Positions 46,332-58,090 are shown, counted from the first letter of the stretch. The stretch is 64,000 nt of DNA from Rhizophagus irregularis (GCF_026210795.1 NC_089434.1:1054001-1118000), one strand, 5' to 3'. Numbers and translations: made by a program. Notes: generated by a model not told the origin, from the letters alone.

Positions 46332-48628
46332 TGCGCCCACTCCAATGCTTCATGATTTTTCTTGGTAATATAATCCTCAAGTAATGTAACAAAAGATTCA
46401 TCACAAGTTTTGCAAGCAACACAACTTGCTTGTTTAGACAAACCTTTAATATTCATATAATATAACTTTTGCTTACTAAGAGTGACATACGGATTATTTC
46501 TATTCAAAATATTTTCATTTATTGAATGAAGAAAATTAGGAGGATTATTAGATTCTAAATATGGAATAACCAAATCCATTTTAAACTTCGAAGCAGGACA
46601 GAATGGACGACTCCTAAGATCTGGAGAAGTTTCAACAAACCACCGCGGATTAAGGAATCCAATATGGAATTGAGCTTGAGATGTTCATAACATTACACAG
46701 AAATAATGCCTACAAACAGTACCACGATTAATCAGAGACATACACGAACATTTATACATCCCATTATCTAATAAAATGACTAAATGGTGTGTATCGGAAG
46801 AGGTTAAATAGCTAACGCCCCAAAGACTTTTAATTTCTTTCTGGTCACATGATAGTAAAAGTTGCTGAAAGGAAAGTTGCCGTACTTCTTGTTTTTCAAT
46901 AAAATCATTAGCAAATAATAAATCCTAAAAAAGAGTTAAAATTTGTTACATATCAATCTGAAAAATAAATGAACTTAATAATTAACATCATACATGAGAA
47001 TCTTCATTATTAATATAAGATTGATCCAAAGGTCTAGCGTCATAACTAAATGCCAATTCCATTTCATTATTATGAATTTTTTGAATTGAAGGAGTTGTAA
47101 AATCCTTGAGTTTGTTAATTACATCAGTAAAAGCATTAGAAGCTATTGTACTGGATTGAATTGTTGTAAGAGAGTTCTGCCAATTTAAATAATCAGTATT
47201 ATCTTGCTCTTCTTCTAACCGCTCTTCAATAGTAAAAAATATATCTACAAGTGTATTATTTGAATTTTGTAAGAGATTTTTAAATGTGGCATTAACAGAT
47301 TCACAACGTGATGTTGTTTGAATATCTATTGTAAAAATCATGACACTAAATGCTCGAGCCCAAGAACATTTAGAAGGATAAAGAAACTTTTCAAGATAAT
47401 TAGCAGCATTTGGATAGTTAATAAGTAAATTTGCCCAACGATGTTCAAATATTTCTTGTTTCAAACTATTCCTACATTCATAAAAATCTTTTTTAAATTG
47501 GTCAAATAAACCACCAAGCTTTGACTTAAGACGTAAAGGTAAATTCTGTCCAATATGCCAGATACAATGAATAGGAAATGTGGATGAATATTTTAACCAA
47601 ATAGCTAGATCCATACCAGGATCAGCATCTGTTATGAATACTTTTGGAATAATTCCTGTTGCATCAATTGTACATTGCAAAACCCAAGCGTACGCATCCT
47701 TTATTTCACGATCCATCAATGCTTGTGCTACAATTCGAGATTTCATACTATTGTCTATTGCTACAAAAAAAGAAAGAGACATTTCATAACGATTTGTTTT
47801 TGAAGTATTATCATTAAGAATTACATCATTATAGCGATACCAAGTTTCTAATTGATCAGGATTCATCCAAAAAAGTTTCGTCAGTGTGTTGGTTTCACGG
47901 TCCCAATCTTTATAAATTATCCAACGTGGATCATCTTCCTTACATTTTTCAAGATACTCAAAAAGTTGTGAAACATCATTGCCTAATTGATCAATATTGC
48001 GATGGTACTTGTAAATTATTTTATAAAGATCCTTGTTATAAACTTTACGTTTATATTTAGCCTTCAACATTCGTTTAATTGCTAATGGCTTTAAATGACC
48101 ATGCACATACATCCATTCAATATCATCTAACATTGGTTTTGTAAAAGCTTTATCTGCTTCAAATCGACGTGCACAAGGATCCAAACTGTGTCCAGAATGT
48201 TCATCAACAATTGTAGTAATGAAAATCATAGAGTTTTGGTTATTTTTTGTTGGCCGAGAAAGATTAACATGCCATTTGCAGTTTGTGCGATGTGTTTTTG
48301 ATGGTTTGTTAGTTTTTTTTGATTGATTATTATAAACTCCTTCACAAAAACATACAATTGTTTGTTTTCTTAATTTAGATTCTATTTTTTCTGATCTTCC
48401 TTTGCGTATGCCAAAGCCCTGTTGGTGAGCCCATTGCTTGATGTGGTTAAATGCAATCTTCCAGGTGAGAAAAGCCATCCCAACTTCCAATTTCAGAGTT
48501 TCATTGGAGGAACCGCCATTATCTTCACCATCAGAGTCACTGTCGTTAGGAATATTTTCAATAAAATCATTATCAAAAGCCTCATCGAAAATTTCATCAT
48601 CGCTTGACATAAATTCGGAGTCACTCAT
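46310..48628 (-). pseudogene. MULE transposase, right copy, nonsense mutation and lost 3' end
   Basis: Mirror image of the left copy: start 48628, exon 1 to 46994, intron 46925-46993, exon 2 from 46924. The catalytic triad is present. A CGA codon of the left copy is TGA here (46685-46687), just after the SWIM finger. The five-A run keeps the frame that the left copy has lost, but the sequence diverges at the spacer and a short foreign tail (QQRLELQ) replaces the linker and zinc knuckle. Other differences from the left copy include Thr to Ile, Arg to Trp and Thr to Ala changes. It is convergent with the left copy. Confidence 0.88.
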
Positions 48629-48933
48629 TTTAGTTGTAATAAAATTTATAAGTGGGAGAAAGAGGTTGAGAGGAGAGACTAGAGAAGAAGAGGGGAGATA
48701 GGAAGAGAGGAAGAGAGGGGAAGAGGAAAGATGATAATCGTTGGGAAAAAAAGTATAATATAATTTAAACACGTGATCATGTGAAATAAAAAAGTCTAAA
48801 TTTAGACGCGTATCAAAAAAAGCTGCGCATGAGACAATTATGATGTATTTATTAAATAATTTAAATACCATGTATATCAGAATTACTATGCATGGGATGC
48901 AATTTATGCATCCCGCATAAAAGTCAAATTCCT

Positions 48934-50584
48934 ATATAAAAATATTTAAACTTCTTTTAAATATTTTAGATAATTTTTTACTACTAGCTAAAAAAGTTTA
49001 AGATATAAATTAATACTTATTTAAAGACTTAATGTTAGTAAATTAGTACTTTAAAAATACTACTCATTAATGTACTATTATTTTTCCAATAAATTGACTT
49101 ATTAAAATCATCAACTATAAAGTAAAAATCAATTAATAAAATGATTAATGAATATTATACCATAATAAACACTTACTATTATCAGGAATTTGAAAGTCAT
49201 CATATGATTTACTATAAAATGCTACAAAGAAATAAAATCATTAGGTATTAAAAGTAAATAACTTTCAAATAAAAATTGTTGATTCATACCTTCTTGTTCT
49301 TCTATTATTATAATCGAGAATTTGAAAAATATATATTATACAATATTAGTATATTTTAAATTTTATAAATAATGGTAAGTATATAATAATTAATACCTTC
49401 TGTTGTATTTTTTGGTTCGGAGAAAGTTTCAAATTGATGAATTTTTCGGCTTTTCACGGACGGTAGGATAATATATTGAAAAAAAAATTGGTATACGTAA
49501 TAAAAAATAATGTTCATTGTCAATTATTGTATTAGTCTTAAGTCTCTTCATATATAATATTTTTTTTATTTAGTAGGCATCATTGAATTTTAATGATAAA
49601 AAATTTACGATAAATTTTTTTATGACGATACACAATAAATAATCTAAAAGATTTTTTTTCAAAAAAAAAATGACATTGTAAATTATGTATCGTTCATATA
49701 ATATTTAAAATTATAAACCATATTATAGTTATCAACGAAAAAAATTGGTTTGGGCAATTTTTTTTTTTTCAAAAAAATTCATATTTTCACCTAAAAATCA
49801 TCATTAGAAAAAATATTAAAATATTTATAAAAAAAATCAAACAATTATATTCCTAACATAAGGTTTAATAAATTTAAAATTTGATCCGATTTGAAATCAG
49901 ATTATACAGCATAAAAACAATTTATATAATAAGAACATGATGAATTGGAAATTCTTGACGGTAAAGATCTTTTAAAATAATATTTTAGAATTACTAATTT
50001 ACTAAATTTTATATAAATTATAATTTTATTTCTAAGAATTTTGTTTCGTTCCTATATCCTGTGAAATCTAGTCTGGATCTTAAATTCTAGTGATGTTTAA
50101 TTGTAATTTCACATATTAGATTAAATTTCTATATCATTTAATAACAGGGCGTAACTCTGAATGAAAATGTGTTGTAATTGTTTCTTTTCTTTTTCTCTTT
50201 CTTTTTGTTTTTATCCCTATTTTTGAATTATTTAATCTCTAAATTTATAGTAAGATATCTTCAATTCTTTACATAGTTTGTAATTCATTATAACTTGAAA
50301 TATAAATTATTAATTTTTTTGTAAAAAATTATTACAATAACATGATAAAATTATCTATAAAAAACAAATAAAATAAAATGAAATTTTAATAGTTATATAC
50401 TTCCTATAATTATTTTCTGTTTCGCATATCTTTATTAATAAGTAAATTAATTATAGATCAATAGAAATATAAAAATAATAATCTCAGAGAAAATTATCTT
50501 TATAACTAAATTAACTATCTAAATCTAAAATCTATATTTATTTCTAGAAAATCTGTAATTACAATCTAACTAAATTTACTTTCG
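48934..50584. other. Gene-free interval
   Basis: AT-rich. Short phrases around 49180-49430 (for example ACCTTCTGTTGTATTTTTTGGTTCGGAGAAAGTTTCAAATTG, split here as ACCTTCTGTT.. and GGTTCGGAGAAAG) resemble, on the minus strand, the microexon end of the kinase family (FETFSEPKNTTEG), so a very old antisense kinase-tail relic may exist. Nothing else is seen. Confidence 0.35.
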
Positions 50585-52600
50585 TTATTTGCTTGTGATC
50601 ATTTTGTCAAATGTTACCTGTTTTTCTAATTCTAATAATTTCTTTAATTTGCTTTTTCTATATATTTTTGAGTTTTTGTTCGTTTTATCATCATTTTCTT
50701 TGTAACTACGACTATGTCCAATCGCTCTTTTATCTCTACCACTAATATTATTTAATTTTTCTCAACGATAATTTCAAATAATAGTTCTCAAATTATTAAA
50801 GCATAACTCCCATAATTCTTTTATTGTTTCATCACCTGATCACGACCTAAAATAATTGAATGTAATAACTCTAGTATTTTCTTATCTTGATGTTTCTGTT
50901 TTGAATTTTCTTCATAATCTACAAGCGTTGAAAAAACAACTTTCCTTATCGATCTTTTATTATCTTCACAAATCCATATGTGATTCCAGTCTCAATCTCT
51001 CTATTACATCTTATATCGCTCCGTCTATCATATTGTTTCCCGTTCATATAATATTATTAATTTTATAACCCCATCAAAACTATCCTCTTTGTTACATTGA
51101 AATTTGTTATGAACATTTCTATTACTAATAAAATTAAATGTCTCCGCAATCTATTTAATGAGGACTAATAATACCAAAAATATCATTTAATAGCGCACGA
51201 TGTAATATTTCATTTTCATATTTAGCAATTGTAACTTTTTTAGTCCAGTTACGATAATTTCCTGAAATTAAAAAACTCTTCCAATATAACGTGAATTCTT
51301 GAACTATTATATTATTACTTTTGAGTTTTAACGTATAAATAAGTATAATCCATTAATAAGTAAACGTTGATTTTTTAATATCGTCTTCTAAATCCTTTTT
51401 ATATTTCTCTACGTAGGCAAAATTATGGTTTTCTACCTCGATAATATCAATTTTATACTTATCTAATCATTCTTCAATAAAAGATAACTCGACCATGTAT
51501 TTATTATCAAGACGTCTTCGTATATTTCTCTCATTTATAAAGTTAATAATAATTCTCATTATCTGCTCATCTGTTATAATCGTTACATTACTATTAGAAG
51601 GAATTATTAATAATATTAATATACAGTTCACCCTCGCTATAGTGAAGCTCATGGGCTGAAGGTTAAGATTCACTATAGTAAGGGATTCACTATAGCGAAG
51701 GTGAACTGTATTAAGAATTATTATTTATATAGAAAATCCGTACCTGAGCTTTTCTTTACTATAGCAAATTATTCACTATATAAAAATTCACTATAGCGAG
51801 GGTGAACTGTATATGATAGTGTGTAAAATGGTGTCATCCATGAAAGCAGTCGTGTTGAATGTCAAATTTTCATCTATTTTTTTTCATCACTTGATCGTAC
51901 ATCGTCTTTATATCTTACTTCAATTCTATAACAAACTTCATTTCTTACTAATTCTAGTCTCGTTAGTGAAACATCGTAAAAAATACGCCATAATATTGGT
52001 GACCAAATCTCACCTTGGTCTAAACCGTCCCTTACATCGTAACTTCTTTGTTTACAATAACTCTATTAAATCTGTTATTAATGATATCCTACTATATTGA
52101 TGAGTTTTGTAGGAAGTTTTAAGCGTCCTAAGTTTTTTTCAAGCATAATACTACTAACAGAATCATAGACCTTTGAAATGTCCATTAGTAAAATTCAAGC
52201 TTCCTTTTTATATTTGTTGGCGTCTTTTATAATTCCTTGAATAATTTTAATTGGTTCAAACACACAGTTGTTACTCAATGCCACGTAATTATTAGGATTA
52301 AGAATTTCACTGATAATATTGCGTCAAGTCTTTTCTTTAAAATTTTCATCATTAGTTTTCTTGCTGTTTCAATAAGAGTTATCGGACGCGTTAAATTTAG
52401 ATCCTTATTCCAACCTTCTTTCTTCTCAATTGGATACACCAGTCTTCTTCATTCTCTAAACACTCATTAATTATTAATATTAAAAGCAATTTTGTAGTAT
52501 CTTTAGCTTTTTCCAAAATACATACGTTATACCACTACTTCCCGCTGCGGGCGCTGCCTTATTATTTTTTGATAAACTAATTATTTCTGTTGTTATAAAC
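50585..52600 (-). pseudogene. LINE retrotransposon relic (reverse transcriptase, RNase H-like)
   Basis: Minus-strand pieces in three frames, in the expected order: KAAPAAGSSGITYVFWKKL (about 52570-52510), EGWNKDLNLTRPITLIET (about 52440-52390), MDISKVYDSVSSIMLEKN (about 52180-52125, RT motif A with catalytic Asp), DGLDQGEIWSPILWRIFYD (about 52035-51975), TAFMDDT (about 51846-51832, catalytic FMDD), then NVTIITDEQIMRIIINFI (about 51590-51540, RNase H-like Asp) and a C-terminal part ending VTFDKMITSK near 50590. Many stops and shifts show long decay. An SMALL-type insertion (a pogo-like MITE) separates RT from RNase H. The family resemblance to abundant Glomeromycotina LINEs is from memory. Confidence 0.75.
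51624..51809. mobile_element. 186-bp pogo/Tc1-like MITE with a nested second end
   Basis: The ends CAGTTCACCCTCGCTATAGT / ACTATAGCGAGGGTGAACTG are inverted repeats, with TA outside both (51622-51623 and 51810-51811). A CAGT start with TA duplication and a CCTCGCTATA core is typical of pogo/Tigger-like elements. A further right-type end, TTCACTATAGCGAAGGTGAACTG, occurs inside at about 51686-51708 and is also followed by TA, so 51624-51708 is an 85-bp element by itself. Confidence 0.85.
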
Positions 52601-53498
52601 TAATAAATTATAAAAAAAATATCGTTACTTGTGTTACGAAAGGACGAAAGGTGCATAATCAGAAGGATCATCCCAAAAAGAAATTGAGATGACGTAAGTG
52701 GATTGATGTAAAGAAAATACATGGGTTAATACGAGATATAGTTCACTCTGGACAATTGCCGTTATTAAATTTTTACTAATATGGTAGGAAATTTTATAAT
52801 CAAAATTATTTCTTTTAAACAACAAACAAGATGATAAATTTAATATGAAAATCTTAGTAAGGAAACATTAGAACAACGAATTATTTCTGCATAGCAGACA
52901 AAATTTTGATTTTGCAAATTAACCGAATATATGTGTAAAACTTAGTAATAACCAATAAATAATACAAGTATTAAGTAATTTATTCTTAATTTTTATTTAA
53001 AAATTATCCCTGCAAAAATTTTATGTAAAAACTCCGTGAATATAATACATTTACGGAAAAAATAACAAAAAATCTAAGCAACTTGGATAATTTCCATGTT
53101 TTGAGGCTATAAATTCCGTGCATTATTTACATTTGGTGTTCTAAAGGATTTAAGAAAATTGGGTTGGCGTATATTAGATATTGGTCTAAGATCTTCGATA
53201 TAATATCATGACATGATAAGATGTATTTAGAAAATAAAATAAAAATTCTATCATGATAAAATTAATATAATTATTGTAAGCATAATAAATGAGAGTTCTT
53301 ATATACTAATAATTAAATAAACAATTAAATTTCATCCGGACATACTAACATGGAATAAAAAAAACACGGAATAAATGTTCGATATAAAATATACAGAAGA
53401 TACGAAAAAATTGTTATGGTGTTACCGAATTTTTTCGTAACAAATTCATTATAAAGTATATAAAATTATAAATTCATTTATACAAAATAATATACATT
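52601..53498. other. Gene-free interval
   Basis: A minus-strand frame at 52634-52825 may be more of the LINE relic but shows no motif. Segments with CCGTGAAT and TTCCATG (about 53030-53120) recall the MITE at 57643. No gene. Confidence 0.4.
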
Positions 53499-54212
53499 TG
53501 CAATTGCTTCAAAGTATTTTATAAACTATAAAAATCATCTTTAATAATTGGTCGCATTATATCACCTTGAAATACACTATTATTTTCTTTAGCATTCCTT
53601 TTTCACATTTAGATTATGTGCAATCATATAATAGACAATGAATGAAAGCATATTTGCGGACTATAAAAAAGTAATGGTTATTATAATTCAAGTTGTTAAA
53701 GAACATTACATTTATGTTATTAGGCCATTCCAAACTAATAATTAGTTTAACGTTTTTTCTGGCTGAAAATTTTGGGGGGGAGGGAATAATTTAAACATAT
53801 ATAATATTTAAACATATTAAAATTTTCGGAAGTTTCGGTAAAATCGGAAATATTTGGTACACCCAATTTCAGAAAAGAGAGGGGGGCTTTAAACATATGT
53901 GAACATATGTGTTTAAATTATTTTAAAATTTTCAAAAATAGGGGGAAAGGAGGACGTTAAACTAAAAATTGATTCGGAATGGCCTAAACTTCGATGATTT
54001 ATCGCAAAAAAATAAAATTTTCTAAGTTCCACTAAAATTCCTTCAGGTAAATTGACTCGAATTTCGCTATCAGTCATAGATCACCAGCTTCGATATAATT
54101 AACACCACGAAATGTATTTTTGATAATCATCGATGTCAACATATTATGCGGTAAAGGCTCATCAAATGATCTTCTTATCGTCTCTCTTTTCTTTATTTTA
54201 TTTTTTTTTTTA
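53499..54212 (-). pseudogene. Cytochrome P450 relic
   Basis: The + strand 53499-53680 matches the start of exon 2 of the two P450 genes downstream (SANMLSFIIYYIAHHP region through YCEAIVK). The segment 54010-54170 matches the end of exon 1 (FDGI..RVNL to LTSMI). Between them, in the former intron, lies a MITE (53723-53984). Beyond LTSMI the relic jumps directly to the 5' leader (TCATCAAATGATCTTCTTATCG), so almost all of exon 1 is deleted; the heme-binding half of exon 2 is missing too. Stops and indels are present. Dead copy. Confidence 0.75.
53723..53984. mobile_element. 262-bp MITE in the P450 relic
   Basis: GGCCATTCCAAACTAATAATTAGTTTAACG (first 20 bases GGCCATTCCAAACTAATAAT) pairs with the right end ..CGTTAAACTAAAAATTGATTCGGAATGGCC. 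G-rich tracts (GGGGGGGGAGGG, GAGAGGGGGG, AGGGGGAAAGGAGG) lie inside. The GGCC ends and internal G tracts resemble the 2.23-kb transposon at 21037. TTA / TAA outside the ends extend the symmetry, and a TA duplication is possible. Confidence 0.8.
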
Positions 54213-54220
54213 TGTTGAAC

Positions 54221-54380
54221 GGGTGTCGTCTAAAATCTTGAAACTCAAAATCCTAAAATCCAACAGGTCAAAATCTTTACAGAACGACTTTCAGGCAGCA
54301 TTAAAGCTTAATGTGGGCCAATTTTTCTGGATTTTGGATTTCGGGATTCGGAGTCGGGATTTTGAGTTTCGGGATTTCGC
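54221..54380. mobile_element. 160-bp hAT-like MITE with 8-bp TSD
   Basis: Flanked by the exact 8-bp direct repeat TGTTGAAC (54213-54220 and 54381-54388). Near the ends GAAACTCAAAATCC and GGATTTTGAGTTTC-like segments are inverted. The P450 leader downstream (GTTGCTAAACAGCTAC, 57375) shows the related empty site. Sequence inside (CAGGTCAAAATCTTTACAGA) is shared with the element at 61434. Confidence 0.8.
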
Positions 54381-54388
54381 TGTTGAAC

Positions 54389-55622
54389 AGCGTCTTCAAT
54401 TCCTTTAACTTTATTTTCTCAGGATATTTATATTTTTCTTTTTTTTTCTTGTATTACTAGTAATTTGAAATTATTTTACACACACTATATTTGTCGTCGG
54501 AATTAATTACGGTGTATGGAGTTTATACCCTTATGCCGTAATTCAAATACCGTAAAATAAAAAGATTGCGCGATATAAAAAAAAGAAATCCATTTGAATA
54601 TTTATCAAAAAATCAACATAAGCATTATAGATTTACAATTTATGGCATTATTTAATATGCATTTATGAATAATATATAGCATATTCAACATGCCGAATTT
54701 AATAATTCGCTATTTTCGACGATACGTCGATACGTACAGTCGTACAATATTAGTTGATCACCGACATAATTTGATTCAAGATGTGTGATTGTCAATTATA
54801 CAATGAGATGTATGACGCTCTCTAAATTAAATATTACCACTTCAATTATTAACTGCATGTGATAAATTTGTTAAATGGGATTTTTTCTTAAATTGATAAA
54901 CAGTATTACTTTAGGTCTTTTATTTTAAAACCCGATATAGTCAATATTGGATATTAAAAGATTTGATATTAAATTCGCAATATAATCTTGATAATACATA
55001 AAATATTATCCTGATGGGCCATATTTTTTATTACAAGGATCTACCGTATAATGCGGCCTGAAGAATTTTGTAAATTTCAGAGCTTTGACACATTATATGT
55101 TTGAAACTTACATAATTATATCGCCAGAAAATGAAAGGGGTATTATAACTACTAAGAGAGCTATGGTTTTGAACAATATTCCGCAGTTTCTTGACAGGTT
55201 CAGCTATACCATATCCAGTTTGCCAATTAATGTGTTGATTATATTCATTTCGTTACGTACAGTAATACATGCCAATTTTGCAAAACTTTTGCCAAAATAA
55301 ATGATTTAATTACTTACCATATGAAAAAATCTAGAAAAAACTCCAATAAATGATCATTTTTCTAGTTTTTATTTCGAAGAAACTCAGGCACGTGATCATT
55401 TTTCCGAAAAATTTTTTATAGGGTTATAATGTTGTCTAAATTATTCATGAACAATCACAAACCCCAATCCCGTAAAATATCTCCGCAATCATAATGCATC
55501 CTAACTTTATATATTTAGTCCTATTCAGTTATAAAAAAAATTGTGTAACATAATACATTACGTACCGCTGCGGTAAATATAAAATATTAAATTTATTTAG
55601 AGATGATATAGTAATAAGAAAA
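54389..55622. repeat. Intergenic unit 1 of the P450 cluster
   Basis: Parts match 57400-58680 and 60440-61110: ATTTGAAATTATTT.., CACTTCAATTATTAACTGCATGTG, TTCTTGACAGGTTCAGCTAT and, close to the next gene's end, TACCGCTGCGGTAAATATAA. It shows that the tandem unit includes 5' and 3' flanks. No gene. Confidence 0.65.
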
Positions 55623-57338
55623 TCAATTTCTTGGTTTAATTTCAACTAATAATTCGACACAAGAAACTAAAATACCGCCATCACACTTAACTTTAATAGG
55701 AGAATTCATATCTACTAAATTAATTTCATATTTTCTAAACAATAAAGCAATCAAACAAACTAATTCAATCGTTGCTAACTTTCTTCCTGGACATAATCTT
55801 AATCCTCCACCAAACATGATAAAAGAATTTTTCTTTGGTTCAAAATTTTCATCCATCCATCTATCAGGGTTAAATTTATTAGGTTTCTCCCAATAATCAT
55901 TATTATTATGAATAGCTTGAATGTTAGCTAAAAACAATGTATCAGCCGGCCATTGATATCCTGCTATTTCACTAGGTTTATCAATATATCTTGTATTAAA
56001 GTGCACAATTGGGAGAATGCGAGCTGTTTCTTTTACAATTGCTTCACAGTATTTTAAATTATAAAAATCATCTTTATTAATTGTTCGCATTTTATCATCT
56101 TGGAATATACTATCAATTTCTTCTAACATTTTCTTTTTCACATTTGGATGATGTGCAATATAATAAATAATGAATGAAAGCATATTTGCAGACTATATTT
56201 GAAATAAAAAAAAGGAATTGTTAATATAATTCAAGTTAAAGCATATTGCATTTATGTTAAAAATAAAACATAAAATTCTCTAAAAACTTACTTTGTAAGA
56301 TCCATTGGAAATTCCATCGAATAAATTGACACGAATTTCACTGTCAGTCATAGATCTATTGGCTTCACCAGTTTCGATATAATTACCATCACGAAATGTA
56401 TTTTTGATAATCATCGATGTCAACATATCATGAGGTAAGGGTTTGTCCAATGGTGTATCTTCAATTTGTTGTCTACGTCTCTTAATAATTTCATCCAGTT
56501 TTTGATTGGTAAAACCTATGTTTTGAAGTATATCATTTGCTATATTTTTATAATACGGAACATAACGTCGTATAAAAGGAGTAGTTACGGAAAAGAATAA
56601 ATATCCCGTATGAAATTTACGAATTGCTTGAAATAATTTTTCAGAATCTTCGACTCTCTCTGATTGATGACCAGATTTTTCATCACTAAGAGTATTAAAA
56701 TAATTTGCCATTGAATAAGTCCTTTCCCCAGTTAATAATTTGATTATCATATCATTTTTATAATGATTAAACCAAATAAAAAAATCTAATTTATTTTTTT
56801 TTTCTTTGATAATTTCTTCTCTAGAAAATAACTTATCCCAATAACCTTCTAATTCATTGAAAAGTTCGTTTGTCCAATCAATAACTTCATTAGTAAATTT
56901 CGGTGACAAAATAGCTTGATTAAAAAAATGACGATTAAATGTCCAAGACTTAAAATTATTATTGTACGTTATTCCTTTTCCTTCAATTCCCAATTCTTTT
57001 AATCCCTTGTAATTTGCAGATCTCATTCCATGTGTACTCTTTGATAAAAAATCCTCAAGATATTCTGCTCGACATAATACTATGCATCGCAATAAATTAT
57101 TAGTTTCATATATGCCACCATATTTCTCGTAACAATATTTATAAAACATTGTGGTATCTCCATTATACCAAATAATATAAGGAAGAGTGCCAATTAGTGG
57201 GAACGGGAAAGGGCCAGGTAAAGGATTAACACGAGTAAAATATTTGTAATAATAATATATCACATATATTATTAATACTGTACTTAAAAACGATAAAATA
57301 AAATTATTAATTTCAAAATTCTCTATTTTAAAGATCAT
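55623..57338 (-). CDS. Cytochrome P450 monooxygenase, copy 1, 538 aa
   Basis: Exon 1 is 57338-56292 and exon 2 is 56192-55623; the 99-bp intron starts GTAAGT and ends ATATAG, phase 0. The N-terminus has a membrane anchor (about residues 13-32, ILSFLSTVLIIYVIYYYY), then the proline-rich hinge PLPGPFPFPLIG. The K-helix ExxR is in KETARIL, followed by FNPDRW and the heme loop FGGGLRLCPGRKLA with the axial Cys. It would oxidise a lipophilic substrate at the ER membrane with a P450 reductase; the substrate is unknown. The I-helix segment reads DGISNGSYK-SANML across the splice junction, so the usual acid-alcohol pair (D/E-T) is absent. The leader has a TTTC microsatellite. Copy 2 is a close tandem duplicate. 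Confidence 0.92.
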
Positions 57339-57642
57339 CTTATCGTTTCTCTTTTCTTTCTTTCTTTCTTTTTTGTTGCTAAACAGCTACTTAAATTCCT
57401 TTAACTTAGTTTTTTCAGGATTATACATGTATATATATATTTTTGTTGTATTTTGTAACATCTCATTTTAAATTTGATTCAATATGAGTGATCGTCATTT
57501 CACCGTATTTTGTAGTATATAAGCACCCCCTTTTTTTACACTTAATGCCAGTCAAGATCCTCATAATTCTGGGCGAAATCGCTATAATTCTGGCCAGGTG
57601 GTAGGGGTTCCTTGGTATTAACGATTAACGCTATCACGTGCA

Positions 57643-57842
57643 CCCTGTAAAAAATCTGATCCGTGTTTTATCTTTCCATGTTTTTTCCGTGAATGTATCA
57701 TTTTCATGGAATTTATAGCCTTAAATCATGGAAATTTTCATCTCGCTAACACGGATATCCGTGAATGTATCATTTTCACGGAATTTTTACGGAAGACACG
57801 GAGAAATAATGGAAATATTCGGATAAAAATTTTTTATAGGGG
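57643..57842. mobile_element. 200-bp hAT-like MITE
   Basis: The ends CCCTGTAAAAAATCTGATCCG and CGGATAAAAATTTTTTATAGGGG are imperfect inverted repeats. CACGTGCA (57635-57642) and CAAGTGCA (57843-57850) form an 8-bp duplication with one mismatch. Inside, CCGTGAATGTATCATTTTCA occurs twice as a direct repeat (about 57690 and 57761). Confidence 0.75.
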
Positions 57843-58090
57843 CAAGTGCATGACTTCTAAACTCGGGGCCAGTTCATCCGTTAATCCCCCATGTGGTAAA
57901 TTTGTTAAATGGGATTTTATTCCTTAATCGATTGTCAGACTGGTTGCAGTATATGCAGTATGATTTCCCAAGTACCATTTTCCTGAAATCAATTTTTCGA
58001 TTGACTATTTCCCGAACTGGATCATTTCCTAAAGCTGTGGCTTTGAACGATATTTTGCAGCTTCTTGACAGGTTCAGCTGTATCATATCC

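Larger units (their letters stand above)
43412..48933. repeat. 5.5-kb inverted duplication of a MULE element
   Basis: The left arm 43412-46012 and the right arm 46332-48933 are reverse complements. They stay colinear base for base (x pairs with 92345 minus x) except for one extra A in the right arm near 46346-46350. I noticed about half a dozen substitutions in 2.6 kb. The 319-bp spacer (46013-46331) holds the 3' end of the left gene. Outside 43412 and 48933 the sequences are unrelated. The outer ends include GGGATGCA..TGCATCCC. No target duplication was recognised. Confidence 0.95.

Noticed and set aside
43412-48933. The palindrome as a pure assembly or library artefact
   Set aside because: The arms differ by an indel and several substitutions and have unrelated outer flanks, which a simple fold-back chimera would not give; long reads should still confirm.
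54133-54408. 91-codon frame at the P450 relic
   Set aside because: It reads through the P450 leader into a MITE; a composite of unrelated DNA.
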